NCBI GenBank assembly: GCA_012934845.2
Contig: WNNJ02003637.1
Coordinates: 1-64,000, forward strand
Direction of reading: 5' to 3'
DNA from: Pomphorhynchus laevis
Lineage: Eukaryota; Acanthocephala; Palaeacanthocephala; Echinorhynchida; Pomphorhynchidae
Length of the DNA stretch: 64,000 nucleotides
Of this stretch, positions 47,395 through 58,887 are shown piece after piece. A program made the translations under genes and the position numbers. Each line of letters opens with the position of its first letter. Within the stretch, counting starts at the first letter, position 1. The notes under the pieces are model-generated. The model searched no databases and had not been told where the DNA came from. It saw nothing but the letters and a program-made list of their open reading frames with translations.

Positions 47395-48390
47395 ACCTTA
47401 ATGTGATTGACCTTTTTAATTGGTGTATTCATTTGACTTTGGAATATCCGTTAAAATTACGTTTGAATTAAATTTATTGAAAATAGGAGATCGACATTGT
47501 AGTAAAATTTACCTGATTGTAAATCGTCAATTATTGTCAAAAAGTGCAGAAAGCTTTTATTAATAAAGCTTTATAAAATTATAATTATAATTTAATATTT
47601 TTAATTATTACTTTATAGCAATGACTTCAGTTGTATATTACTGATTTGGTTTATAATCCGAATCGATGCTTACTTTATTAAAACTGCTCAATTAAATAAA
47701 GTCGCTTTTGCAAGGAATAAATTACTTTGTTTTTAGGTCAACTGAATGTCACCGCATCTAAATATGTTTCCTTTATATTTGGTCGGATTTATTGTAGCAT
47801 TAATGGTCAAATGTGATGCTAAGTATGAACTCCGTCTTTTTTCTGGACATTTAAATTTTTTTAAATTCCAAATATAAAAACGAAATTATATAATAATAGA
47901 ATTATTTTTTCAAATATATTGCAATGGAATTTAAAAGTTCAATATATTAGATATTGATTCCCCAAAATTTCCAGTTTCCTTAAAATCTTTATTTTTAAAG
48001 AATAAAAAATAATAACCGTAAGGTTTCAGTTATCTTTATTTCATCTAACTAGCTTTTTATTTGGTTTGATGTGGAAAACACCTTAGATTTACAAAAGTTG
48101 ATTTAATAGTCCAACGAAATTGTTTTGTTGAACAATGCTAACAGGAGGACACCTTGTTTTTATCTGGTTGAAATTTTTAAATTATCTTTAAATGAGTACT
48201 AAATTATCTTTATATGAGTACTAAATTCTCATCAATCGTTTTTTAATGTGATTGAATTTTTTCATATTTTCATTTGATTTATGAATATCCGTTAAAATTA
48301 CGTTTGAATGGAATAACATTTTCCGAAAATAGACGATCAATATTGTAGTAAAATTTAGCAGATTGCGAAGTGCAGACAGCTTATATAAAT
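47395..48390. repeat. Diverged direct repeat within the micro-exon locus
   Basis: 47,395-47,560 and 48,243-48,390 share AATATCCGTTAAAATTACGT, then GACATTGTAGTAAAATTTA-like sequence and AAGTGCAGA. They flank the signal-peptide exon. Confidence 0.75.
47764..47822 (+). CDS. Signal-peptide exon of the micro-exon gene
   Basis: The exon opens after acceptor TTTGTTTTTAG at 47,736. ATG at 47,764 starts MFPLYLVGFIVALMVKCDA: a hydrophobic core, then a polar C-terminus that fits a cleavable signal peptide. The exon ends in phase 2 (AA) before donor GTATGA at 47,823. Joining to the next exon (starting A) gives Lys and keeps the frame open. The donor region is duplicated at 46,751-46,935. Confidence 0.55.
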
Positions 48391-48905
48391 TGAAATATAA
48401 TCAATCAATACCATTGTTTTAGTTAATCAGAAATGCAATTGTACATTCTATTCACCTTGCTTTTTATCACAAATTGGAAATTAAATTTTAAAATAGTGTG
48501 CTTATTAATGAGTCAAGACCTTTAATTATTTTTGTAAATTATTAAAAGCAAAATTTTCAGATATGCTTAATTTAGAAATAACTGCCAAAACCTTACAACA
48601 TAGCAGTTTCTTCTAAAGTAGCATTTCTATAAAATAAAATAAATTTATAATCTATCGATAAATTTATAATAATATTTTTTGAAGTTTATTATTTAATGGC
48701 ACATTTTATTTGTAGTTTTTAAACTTGACATCTTATTATAATAAATGATTATAAAATAATTATTGTTAATTAATTATTTTTGTAAATTGCTAAAATCAAT
48801 TTACAGATAAGTTCAATCTGGGAGCTTTCTTAAACATCGTATTACGCTCTATATTCATATTACATTAAAAGACAATGTATCATCTGTATGTAAATAAACA
48901 CGTAC

Positions 48906-48950
48906 CTATGCTAGGTTTAGAAATATCGAACGAAAACCAAACAGCATAGC
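48906..48950 (+). other. Third example of the CTATGCT...AGCATAG hairpin
   Basis: CTATGCT at 48,906 and AGCATAGCAG at 48,943 enclose about 30 nt with GAAAA, as in the 3' segments of the Penelope-like copies. Probably a remnant of that terminus. Confidence 0.5.
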
Positions 48951-49136
48951 AGTTTTGTATTAGATACTTTCTAAAACTTTGTTGTATAATACACCAGTTA
49001 TTTATATTGTTTAAAACTGTAATTTTGGAATAATAAATTCATTCAATTTTTTCTGCTAAGGTAAATTTCAATATAACATACAATTAATTTAATGATTATG
49101 TTTCATTCATAAACGAATTATGATTGATCTGTTTAG

Positions 49137-49202
49137 AGAGTATTTCAATATCAACATCTTACCAGATTCTGTTTTGGATATTTTTGATAATACTACTGTG
49201 TT
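49137..49202 (+). CDS. 66-nt repeat exon 1
   Basis: Acceptor GATCTGTTTAG, then 66 nt, then donor GTAAGT at 49,203. In phase 2 it reads EYFNINILPDSVLDIFDNTT plus V. It aligns with the two later repeat exons at the aromatic N-terminal positions and at Asn, Ser, Leu, Ile and Asn, but is the most diverged of the three. Confidence 0.5.
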
Positions 49203-49338
49203 GTAAGTATCCGTGAATATAAGGTATTTATCGTATTTATGTGAAATCTGTTTAATCAGATTTTAGAAAATTAAATGTGTCATAATCCTAATTGTTATCG
49301 CAAAGGCACAATTTACAGATTTCATTTATAATTAATAA

Positions 49339-49445
49339 ATGTATTGTCTTCTATATGTATGTAGAAGACAATACATATATGTATGCATATATGTATTGCA
49401 ATGCATATATGTATATGTAATACATATATGTATGTATATGCATTC
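49339..49445. repeat. TATG microsatellite with palindromes
   Basis: TGTATTGTCTTCTA is followed within a few bases by its inverted copy TAGAAGACAATACA, then alternating CATATATGTAT units. Confidence 0.85.
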
Positions 49446-49884
49446 TATTGTCTCTGTCGAAAATATTGAAACTATGTACTATTGGTTACGAGGTTATTAT
49501 TATTTCTTATTTTCATACAAGTTTGACGAATTATTAAATTTTAAAATGGGAGAAGTTTGCATCCCAAGGTGTTTACACTTTAAAATGTAAACTGCTTCAC
49601 GTGATCACGTTTAAGAGACCAGGTAATGACCAATAGCTAGGTTGCGTAGCGCGTGGAGTGTAGGTCGTAGATCTTTAAATATCTTTGCCTCAAGCAGGGC
49701 AGCCCCCTTGTCAGATGCTGCTGCATGGCCCGTTGTAAGTTTAGTCTGAGTCAACTAAACTAGGTGGCGACACCGAAAAAGCAACGTTAAAAATTATGAC
49801 TTAACAAAAGTTACATGTGCTCAACCAGATTGAAAAATACGTAAGTACTAATGATTTTAATTTTAGATCTTTTAAATGTATTTT

Positions 49885-52515
49885 TTTATTATAGTAGTTT
49901 TATTATTAGATTCCCTCAAATGGGCCTTAAAAATATATTACATTGTTATTGTTATGTATACGTGAATTGCGATCGGCTCATCACCTATCTGACGAGATAA
50001 TGGAGTTAACCATTCTATCCGGGCGACAATACTCAGAGCGGCTTGCTCTTAAGCACATCAAAGCAGATTTGGCCAGTGACATGGATATACGAGATCTGAT
50101 TCTTGCTATGCAAACAGAGTACTGATCATTGCGCTTGTCTGCCAGTTTCTTTGAGATGGTCTTCAGAACCGCAGTAGCCTGAGTTCCCATTCCCCCAACT
50201 GATGACGTAATGAACAAAACGAAAGATGAGCGTTCGGCAAGTTGTACCCTTTCAATATATTTCCTTGATTTCCTTCTTTCATGATATTCGTACGATGATG
50301 TACTGGCATTTGATAGAAGTTAATGTATTGAATATGCAAATGTCCAAAATAGACCGCTCCAGACGTGTGCCAAACAAACCGGTCACAACCACATCCAATC
50401 GCGCATCATGATCACTTGTGGTAGTCCCAACTTCAAAGATAATATTTGGATGAACCGGTTGTAGAACAGGCTCTACTCCAACATCATGGCAGATCTCGGT
50501 TTACGTTTCGGAAATAATATCTCGAATTATATTATGCCTAATCGTGGAGAGTTCCCCAGTTGGACAGGACAGTGCATGCGACATGCGCAATGTTTCTCCA
50601 CATGAGCACACGGTGAAGCTGTCTGATGGCAGACTGTATGATATTAGTTGTCTGATATCGCTGTCTGATATTAGTTCGAAAATATCGAACTAATATCGCG
50701 TCTCGAAACTCTTTGCAGCTCATGCGACTTTCTTTATCGTCCCGATAGAGCATACGCAGCCATTATGATGGACCTTCTCACTGGCCAATTTCAACGCGAC
50801 TCTAACTTCAAGAGATAGCTTGTCTTGCAGACTACTCAAATTTTCCTTTACCTTGATACTTTCTTCATCTCTTAAAGATTAAATATAGAATGTTCCTCTT
50901 CAAAACATTCTTCAGCACTTCTGCCTGTCAGAAATGGCTGACAAATTCTGAGTGACCTCGAGTATTCCAGTGCTGTGTCAATAGTATGGTCGCGGATTCC
51001 GAGTCCTCCATCTCTCAATGGCAGTCCATTAATGACTTCCTCCTCTGATGAAGTTGACACTTTACCCAGTATTTTTGGAATCAGTTCTTTTTGAATTGCA
51101 TCGCTTAATATCGTAAAGTGAGTTGGTTTCAGTGGACACGTACGCATCACATACAACCATCTTAATTACAGGGAATGTGTAAATGCCGAATATGCTACCT
51201 GTTCATCTATTTCTGCTATATTTGCTAGTTTCCTAACATCCTAAACCCACACCTTTACCTTTTCCTCAATCACCTCAGCAACATAGTCATCCGTTCCATT
51301 CGGGGATCCCAGCACTTCAGCTACTGTACTTGTCACAGTGACTCATGTGCCTTCGAATGCTAACAAGGCATCTTTTTCAATCGTTGGATGAACCAATAGC
51401 TCGCTTTTTGAAGCATTTGTCTTGAATCCGTAGCCTTGTTCAATGCTTGCAATTTCCTGTCACACTTATCTGATACTACTTAGATTTTCAATGCAAGTGG
51501 CATCATCTGCATACCAGCTGTGAAGAACTTCAGAAACTTTAGCTTTAAGCGACCTAATAAGAGGAATCTTTGCGACAGCATACTCTAACATTGCCAACGA
51601 ATCTCCCTGTGTAAAGCCTTCGCGTGACCAAAGTATATCATCCTCAATCAGAAGTTCAGCATTATGCAGATAGTAATTTTTTAGAATGTACTGTTGTGAA
51701 GGGCATACTTGATTAATATTTCGGAGTGTTAATGCTTTGCTGACTGTGTTGAAGGCATTGTGTTCATCAACGAGGAGTACACATTGCTCTGAAGACGATT
51801 CAAAGAGACGTCGGATGTTATGAACAATCTTCTCCGTAGCACATCGGTAGCCAACACATAATTGATCTCCTAATGCCACATCTTGTAAATCTCAGAAGAT
51901 TGTGTGTACGAGAGCTTTCCCGATAATACGACTGGAAACTTCAACGATACCTATAGGCCTTACCCCTGGCATTTTATCAATATATATCAACCTGCAGGCA
52001 GTGAAAGCAGTCAGAAATTCATTGTTTATCTGTTTGGTGACAATAAGCGTTGCGAACTTATGAGAGCATTTGCTAATTTATTAAGCGCATAACCAAAGTC
52101 GTGCAAAAGTGCGCATCAACTGCGAGAACTGAGCTCGGAAGGTTCTACACTTCCTTTTGTTCTTCGGGTCGCAGCCTTAATCTGGACGGCATCTAGATCT
52201 GAGAATAGCGCTTCTCGATGATTCACAGATCCTTGCAGTGGCCATTCAAGTACCAAATCTCTGTTGAGATCTTGAACAATAGGATGTAGTTGTCCAAGGC
52301 GCTGACGTACCATTTGGCAGTTTAAAGTGTCTTTTAGTGATAATATCCTTCCCAGTTTACCTTCACCCCTGAGGCATCTAATGGAAGCTGTAACTTTTCC
52401 TCTGCAAAACATATTGATGAATTCCTTCCGCCAATCGACTTTATTACTTGGATGGAAAGTCCTGTGTTTCGCCATATGTTGTCTGTGCTTTTGTAGGCAA
52501 AAGCATATTTTAAAG
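49885..52515 (-). pseudogene. Copy C of the element-A LINE-like family, 5'-truncated
   Basis: Minus strand. From the 5' end: CLQKHRQHMAKHRTF and the linker TRRTKGSVEPSEL (52,116-52,490). RT with GDQLCVGYRCATEKI, motif A VLLVDEHNAF, motif B FTQGDSLAM, motif C HSWYADDAT (51,466-51,879). GLPLRDGGLGIRD lies near 51,030, a Cys-rich finger region and KESRMSCKEFRDAILVR near 50,740, and the tail GGMGTQATAVLKTISKKLAD at 49,981-50,217. Several frameshifts and stops. The Cys-rich head is missing, as expected of 5' truncation. Similar 25-bp sequences at 49,854-49,880 and 52,516-52,542 may be a diverged target-site duplication. It lies in an intron of the micro-exon gene. Confidence 0.83.
50667..50697. 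repeat. 13-bp palindrome inside copy C
   Basis: GATATTAGTTCGA, loop AAATA, TCGAACTAATATC. Adjacent GTCTGATAT repeats suggest a local template-switch scar. Confidence 0.9.
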
Positions 52516-52611
52516 TTTTTAATTTTTAATCTTAAATACATTCTAATAAATATGGCATTATTTTTATCAAACGTTATAATTTTCACATTTTATAAAAATG
52601 TTAATGTTTAG

Positions 52612-52677
52612 GAAGTTTTACAATACTACTTTTGAATCAAACTCTTCACTATATATTTCTGGCAACGTAGATAATAT
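52612..52677 (+). CDS. 66-nt repeat exon 2
   Basis: Acceptor AATGTTTAG, 66 nt, donor GTAAGT at 52,678. In phase 2: KFYNTTFESNSSLYISGNVD plus N. Three potential N-glycosylation sites (NTT, NSS and the overlapping context). It sits about 95 bp downstream of the LINE copy that lies in the preceding intron. Confidence 0.6.
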
Positions 52678-52689
52678 GTAAGTACCGAC

Positions 52690-54500
52690 AAATGTTATAA
52701 TAATTTTTTTTGCTTAAAATCTTTATAATGTTATTTTACAAATTTGTTTTCTTATTATTAGCTTCACGCTTCCGCTATCACTATATCGTGCATATAACTC
52801 ACATAGCTTTCTTCTTAGCTTGTTTTTAAGACTAGAGAGCATATGATTAAATATATGTAATCTCAATATTATAATATTGAGATATTATAATCTCAATGTT
52901 TAATATCTTAATATTACAATACAAAATTGAACAACACACATCTTTAAACAAACAAAAAGAAAATCATAAAACAGAATAAAAGCAAAATCTCAAAACAAGT
53001 GATAAATACATAAAAATAATGTAAAAAATAATTTAATAAAATATTCAATAAAAATAATGTAAAAGTAGAGTAATAAAGTGTAATTTAATCTAAACAAAAA
53101 CAAAATAATAATCCAATTAGAAAGCACAAATGAATTTAAAAATTAAAATAATGTAATATTAGAATAATTAATTATAATTTAATTTAAGGTTGAAATCAAA
53201 TTTATTATTTAGCATTAAATAGGTTCCTTATGTATAAAGTACGCTCCTTGAATGATGTGAGATAACAGGTTACTTTCAAATGATAAAATGTACGCATTTT
53301 CGAAATTAATGGAATGACTCAAACTTGCAATCACAATTTATTTTATTTTATTTTTGGCTATAACACATAATTTACTAAAAAAGTGGTTTTCCGTTTTGGG
53401 ATATTAAGAAGGCTAAGTTTAAATCTTTAGCTTAGAAAAATAGTATTTGTCCTAAAAATGATTTTATCATATAGGAAGGCCTTTTGTTGGTAACAAGTGG
53501 AATTCAGCGTTTTCTAAGTTTATTAACAATAACATAAAGATAGATTAATTATATATTGATTAAATATTAATTAGATATTGGTGATTTTGATTAAAGATTG
53601 TATAGGGCTTAAAAATAAAATCTCCTTTATCAGATAGCTTCTCATTGAAAAAGTTGAAGTATTTTTTAGCAACATCAACACAAGCAAATATACAAATATA
53701 CAGTTCTTAAAAATATGGTTTTCATTTTTACAAAATAATCACATATAAATTATTACAACACAACAGCATGCGCTTGGGATAAGAACTTTATAAAAATAAA
53801 ACGCAATAATGATTAATAATATTCAATTTAATAAATTTTCAAGATAAATATTTATTATGAAAAGATCAATAATTGTACAATAGATATAATATCCATTATT
53901 ATATTTATTGATTGACAAACTTAATTATTGAATATTCAAAATTTTGTATTCGTTACATTTTTTAAATCTAAATGCATAGATGGATTTGATTTCATGACGA
54001 ATTCTGAAAATCAAAATGTAAAACTTAAAATATGATTGGTCTTTACGTAAAATAGTTTACTATTTCGCTTTTATTTTAAATAATACTTATTTTTCTTCAT
54101 TGGTTAATATAATTTCAATCTATGAATTCATGGATCCCTCTACAGGTTTTTCTGAATTGCCTTTATTTTTTGGTCGTTATGCTATCATATAAATTATTAT
54201 TTTATATTTTTATTATGCATTGAGAATTTGATTTTTATTTAGTATCGATGCTTTCTTTATTAAACTACTCAATTAAATAAACACCCTCTAATAAAACAGG
54301 CAATTTATAAACTAATAATTTGTTCTACATAAATAAATATTTAGGGAAATTGTGTTAAACTTGCAATTTTAATTGTTTTATTAAAATATATATTTTTTTC
54401 TTAAATAAGTTTCTCTATATGCATCTATCTTATGTTTTCAAGTTAAATATACATCATAAAATTGTGTAATGAGAGATTAAATTGCAAGACTCAATAAACA
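52690..54500. other. AT-rich intron-like sequence
   Basis: No gene seen. A TAATCTCAATATTATAATAT inverted run lies at about 52,858-52,905. 54,245-54,285 resembles the intron just upstream of the signal-peptide exon (47,664-47,702), hinting at a duplicated segment. Confidence 0.5.
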
Positions 54501-54504
54501 AAAA

Positions 54505-54560
54505 TAAAATTTAAAAATAAACGTCATTTTTATGAATTGACTAATAAATAACAAACGTTG
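54505..54560 (-). repeat. Inverted terminal segment of the AT-rich Penelope-like family
   Basis: Reverse complement of the 3' terminal sequence at 35,515-35,570 and, more loosely, 56,230-56,290 (AACGTCATTTTTATGAATTG on the plus strand). It lies 0.8 kb upstream of the RT copy that starts at 55,345. Confidence 0.82.
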
Positions 54561-54789
54561 TATCAGCATAAGAGTTATAACTTTGTTTAAACTTATTTTT
54601 TAAAGTGATGCTATATTGTGTTGATATTTCTTAATTTCGAACCGTTTGTGATCGAAAAAGATTTTTTTTGTATGGTGCTCATAGCTAGTATTTGTTTAAA
54701 TGATTTTTCTATTGATTGTACAAATGTAATGATTAATAACATTACTTTATTAAAATGTAGATTTTTAAAATTAAAACAGGACTGATGTT

Positions 54790-54870
54790 TACAAACATTA
54801 ATATATTTGAGAATATATTAAGATAATATATATTTCCTGTTCTACCCGTACGCGTGTTTTTATTTTACTG
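54790..54870. repeat. Segment shared with 59,120-59,180
   Basis: AATATATTAAGATAATATAT followed by TACxCGTxCGxGTG-like sequence occurs at both places, another sign of segmental duplication around the micro-exon locus. Confidence 0.65.
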
Positions 54871-55344
54871 CTATTGTTATTATATGTATATATCATGATT
54901 TATAAACTTGACTAAATGATGCTTCTTTATCAATCGAAAAATTATTTGAAAAATACTTTATTGACTACTAAGAAATGTAAATAATAGAGAAGAAATGCAA
55001 GTTTTATGTAGAATATTCGTTAAACAAAATATATAGTATTCTCTAGCGGTCAGCTACAGACCAAAAATGAGTTGGTTCAATTTAAAAATTTTTCCTACTT
55101 CGCGTTTCGACTAGTATTTTTGAAATTTTGAGTAGTAGTATTGACTGATGCATCAGTGTTCGCAACATTCTATTCAACTGTCGTTTTGTAAATAACAACT
55201 ATCTAAGAAAAATTAAACCATTAAAATTTGAAACATTTTTTTTGTAATCCTGATGATGATAGCAGAAGCTATTGAAATATAAAATTTTTATCAAATAAAG
55301 GTTAATTTCTGCTTCTTCGTTCCTGTAATAACTATATATTTGAA

Positions 55345-56300
55345 ATGGAAGAAGATTGTGGGTTTAGTATTTATTATAAATATATGGATAAAATTGAATT
55401 AATAGAATCCTTAAATATCTTAATAAATCAAAATTATTTAAAGATAGGGACATCAATATTTAGACAAATAAAAGGTGTTCCAATAGAAGGTAATAGTAGT
55501 CCAATTATATCTGACTTGTTTTTAAGCTTTATAGAATATGAATTTGTTCATAACTGTGTAAAAACTAAATCTAAACAATATAAATATATGAAATATATGT
55601 TTCGATACATTGATGATATATGTGTATTTAACTCTAATAAGTTTTATTCTATAAGCGAACAAATTTATCCAGGTAGCCTCATTCTTAATAAAACCAATAT
55701 TGATGATGAAGAAGGTATATATCTAGATAAGAACATAAAATTAACATCAATTAAAACTAATTTTAATCTATATTGTAAAGATAACATATTTAAATTACAA
55801 AAAACATGTTTTTGCATGAGCATTCATGCATACCATATAATATAAAATATAATACATTAAATAATAAAATTTAAAGAATTGCAACAATTTGAAATGATAT
55901 TAGATTTCTTCAAAATCATTTAAATAATCATTTAATATATGAATATTTTAAACTAGGTTACTATAAAAATACCATCAAACAGAATATAGTAAAATATATA
56001 AATCAATACAATAATATTAAAAATATATTTAAAATCATCAGAGGAAAATATTTATGAATAGATAATAAATAATATACTTTGTATTAGAATATAATATAGA
56101 TAATCAAATTTCATCAAAGGAAATACGTCATTAGCAAGTGTTTGGTCTTGCTGCTATGCTAGGTCGATGAATAGGAGTAGAAACATAATAGCATAGCAAT
56201 TCCTCCTGATGACATCTAATCCTAATTCTGATACATCGTTTGTTATTCAATAGTTAATTTATAAAAAATGAGTTGTTTTTTAAATTTCAATATTTTATTT
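55345..56300 (+). mobile_element. AT-rich Penelope-like RT copy
   Basis: A 166-codon frame (55,345-55,845) with KYMDKIELIESLNILINQNY, motif B region KGVPIEGNSSPIISDLFLSF and motif C FRYIDDICVFNS. The GG of motif B is changed to EG. The downstream HEHS...YN part continues with frameshifts to about 56,075. The 3' terminal segment (56,085-56,300) keeps the CTGCTATG hairpin, GAAAC and CTGATGA. The 5' part upstream of RT motif B is missing or replaced. Confidence 0.8.
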
Positions 56301-56619
56301 TAACTTGACATAAGTTATATAAAATCTTATAGCAATTATTTATAATTATTTATTATATAATTATTTAATTTTGATTTATTGAGTTTGCATTATTATTTTT
56401 ATTTATTTATTTTTATATTTTTGTATTTACTTTTATTTATTTATTTTTATAATTTTATTAAATACGTAAGCACAGTTAGCTGAATTAATTAAAATGATGC
56501 AAGAGGATATACATGGTCTGTTATGCTGCTGACTCGTATTGAATCCATTCTGCTATTATATTGTTTATCGGAAGGGATCTCAAAACTTGGCTGTTAATAC
56601 ATTATCACGAGTTGAAGTT

Positions 56620-57105
56620 AATCGTGCAGTCATTGTTACAATTGAAAGTTTAATGGCACTGCACGTTGCTTTTATTTTTTCTTTAAACCAAGGAAAATTG
56701 ATTTAGTATTGGTGGATCTCATCATCTACTGATCCAATACATACATTTCACGTTTCGGTCCTTTAAATGTTGGCCAACGATCACTCGACAGTAGATTAAA
56801 TCAGATTTAATCTGATTTCAAATTAAAGCAGTGTTGGTAGATAAATATTCTAGCTTAAATTTGAAAACACAATGTTTTTCTATTAATTACTATTATCAAG
56901 CTTCTCATCTATTGTTTGCTTACTAACTAACTGATGTGCATTCATTGTTGCAATTGAAAGTTTTGAAGACACCCTCACGTTTTCTTTAATCATTCAACAG
57001 CAGTACGTTACATTCAAGTATTGGTGGATCTCATCATCTACTTTTCCAATACCTACGTTTCACGTTTCGGTCCTTTTAATGTTGGCTGACGATCACTCGA
57101 CTCGT
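56620..57105. repeat. Two copies of a ~165-bp Penelope-terminus-like module
   Basis: GTATTGGTGGATCTCATCAT and CACGTTTCGGTCCTTT, ending CGATCACTCGAC, occur at about 56,710-56,785 and 57,018-57,100. The last part alone recurs at 57,886-57,922. On the minus strand the order is GTGATCG, a GGCC...GGACC hairpin, GAAACGTGAAA, reminiscent of hammerhead-bearing Penelope ends. A GAAACGTGAAATGTAGGT cousin is at about 40,433 (plus). Confidence 0.7.
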
Positions 57106-57589
57106 CTATTTTTATTGCCAATTAGATTTAATGAAAGACTTTTGTCTTACATTTTGACTAATTGTATAATTGAACATTTGTACAAATCAATAAACTTCTG
57201 ATATAATCAGAAATTGATTTTAACAATTTTGTCAAAGAACATTTTAAACATTAAAAATATGTATCTATTTGAAATTGAAAACTGCATTGTAATTTAGCAG
57301 TACAATGTAAAAATTAAACAATAGTATTGATAATTTAATTTCAGAAAATAAAACTACAAAAGAAAATAAATAAAACTACTAGAAAAATAAAACTACTAGA
57401 CGACTCAACAAGAAACATGGCAACGACAACTGAACGTGGATGAAGATCGACCACTAGAACGCATTTAACTTAGTGTATAGAGCACACTTACGAGTGTCAA
57501 TCCGAGATAACGTCACAAAGCTTTTGCCGTAGTTTGACCTTACGTACAAGCGTAAGGCACTCCTCCGTTTCGGCTAACTCGACCCTCTC

Positions 57590-57780
57590 ACTTCATGTAA
57601 AGGAGTCCAGCAGGGTGATCCATTGGGCCCGTTCCTCTTGTTGGCTATAAATGGTACAATTGAACATGTATCCCATATCTTCGGAATCAACTTCAACATG
57701 TGGTACCTGGACGACGGGATAGTCGTCGGTACTACATCGGCAATCGCATTCGCATTCGGCTGACTAGAACCGAGATTTAA
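57590..57780 (+). pseudogene. RT fragment with QGDPLGP and YLDDG motifs
   Basis: Reads CKGVQQGDPLGPFLLLAING, then NFNMWYLDDGIVVGTT: RT motifs B and C. The upstream frame is stopped within 20 codons and nothing recognisable follows. A different RT clade from elements A and D; it may be the same family as the C-terminal piece at 44,634. Confidence 0.72.
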
Positions 57781-58138
57781 GGTGATAGAGCTTTAGCTAA
57801 ACTGGCGAAATACAGAGGTAATTATCTCGCCTGAAGTCGTAAACGCTTACATGGCCTCTTATCTGATAAAGTTATGGAGAACACTTCCGGTCCTTTTAAT
57901 GTTGGCTGACGATCACTCGACAAAAAAATTGCACATTTTTATTATTCCTTTAATATGTTTTATCAACCACTTCTACGAAAGAATACAGCTTCTTAAAATA
58001 TTACTCTATTCTTTTATTAAAAAATATCAAACGGTCCTCATCATTAATAAAAATAGTATGAACATTTTTTGAAATTTTAACATTTAAGTTGTTTTTAAAT
58101 TTGCTTTTGCTCTTAAGGATTATAATTTTTCTGTTTAG

Positions 58139-58204
58139 AGAATTTTGGGATACAAAATTTGAATCAAACTCCTCTTTGACTATAAGTGGAACCGTCGAAG
58201 ATGT
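58139..58204 (+). CDS. 66-nt repeat exon 3
   Basis: Acceptor TTTTTCTGTTTAG, 66 nt, donor GTAAGT at 58,205. In phase 2: EFWDTKFESNSSLTISGTVE plus D. The FESNSSL-x-ISG core is shared with the exon at 52,612, and the DNA match continues across both splice sites, so this is an exon duplication rather than chance. Confidence 0.6.
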
Positions 58205-58289
58205 GTAAGTCCAAAACTTTTAATAATCAATTTCTGCGTTTAAAATATTGAATTTGTTTTTTTTATAAAAGTATTTATTTTTATTTCAG

Positions 58290-58298
58290 TAATAATTC
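58290..58298 (+). CDS. 9-nt micro-exon
   Basis: TTATTTCAG, then TAATAATTC, then GTAAGT. In phase 2 it adds V-N-N and keeps phase 2. Strong sites on both sides, but so short that RNA evidence is needed; if unspliced, the frame stops at TAA just downstream. Confidence 0.4.
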
Positions 58299-58789
58299 GT
58301 AAGTTTTTGTAAATTAGAATAAGTTTTATTGAATTTAATTGTATATTTTCATCGCCGTATAATTAAAACTTATCTCAAATAAAAAGAAATAATTTACTTA
58401 CATTAATAATTTTTACTTGAAGGTTATTTTTAAATTATAACATGAATTAAATAATTTTTCATATTCAAATTTAATTCGTCTTCTGATTCCAATATTTCCT
58501 GCCGAATTCATGTAAATCGCATTTATATCGCGTTTATTTATTTATAAAAAATATCGCGTTTATTTATTTATCTCGTTTATTATTTATTTTTGTATATCGC
58601 GTTTTCTTAAACTTACAAAGAAAACGTATAAATTACGTGAACTGTTAATTTAAAACTCTATATTTACACTTAATTAATTAGCCTTTATTAATTACTTAAT
58701 TAATGATTAATTTCCAATCGTTTGTAATCAGAATAAATTATTATTTTTGATATTTTGGTACTACCACTATTTGGTTGAATAATTTTCAG

Positions 58790-58817
58790 GTCTGTGAATA
58801 ATGTGCGTAAAATATAA
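58790..58817 (+). CDS. Putative terminal exon
   Basis: Acceptor AATAATTTTCAG followed, in the expected phase, by S-S-V-N-N-V-R-K-I and TAA at 58,815-58,817. The VNN echo of the 9-nt exon is notable. No clear AATAAA follows closely. Confidence 0.35.
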
Positions 58818-58887
58818 ACATATTTAATGACTAATATCATTATTTTAACTAGTTAATAATTATCCAAATAATGTTAACACATTATCG

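Larger units (their letters stand above)
47737..58817 (+). other. Candidate secreted micro-exon gene (gene span)
   Basis: Six exons with GT/AG borders and compatible phases: 47,737-47,822, 49,137-49,202, 52,612-52,677, 58,139-58,204, 58,290-58,298 and 58,790-58,817. Every internal join is in phase 2, and the joined frame has no stop before the TAA at 58,815. Product of roughly 100 residues: signal peptide, three 22-residue repeats rich in N-x-S/T sequons, short Asn-rich tail. Introns carry a LINE (49,885-52,515), a Penelope-like copy and other fragments. More exons may exist that I did not detect, and some listed here may be dead. No known family is recognised, so function is unknown; a secreted glycoprotein is inferred. 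Confidence 0.5.

Noticed and set aside
49733-49846. GTAAGT donors at 49,735 and 49,841 as ends of further exons
   Set aside because: No acceptor with an open, phase-compatible exon was found upstream of either.
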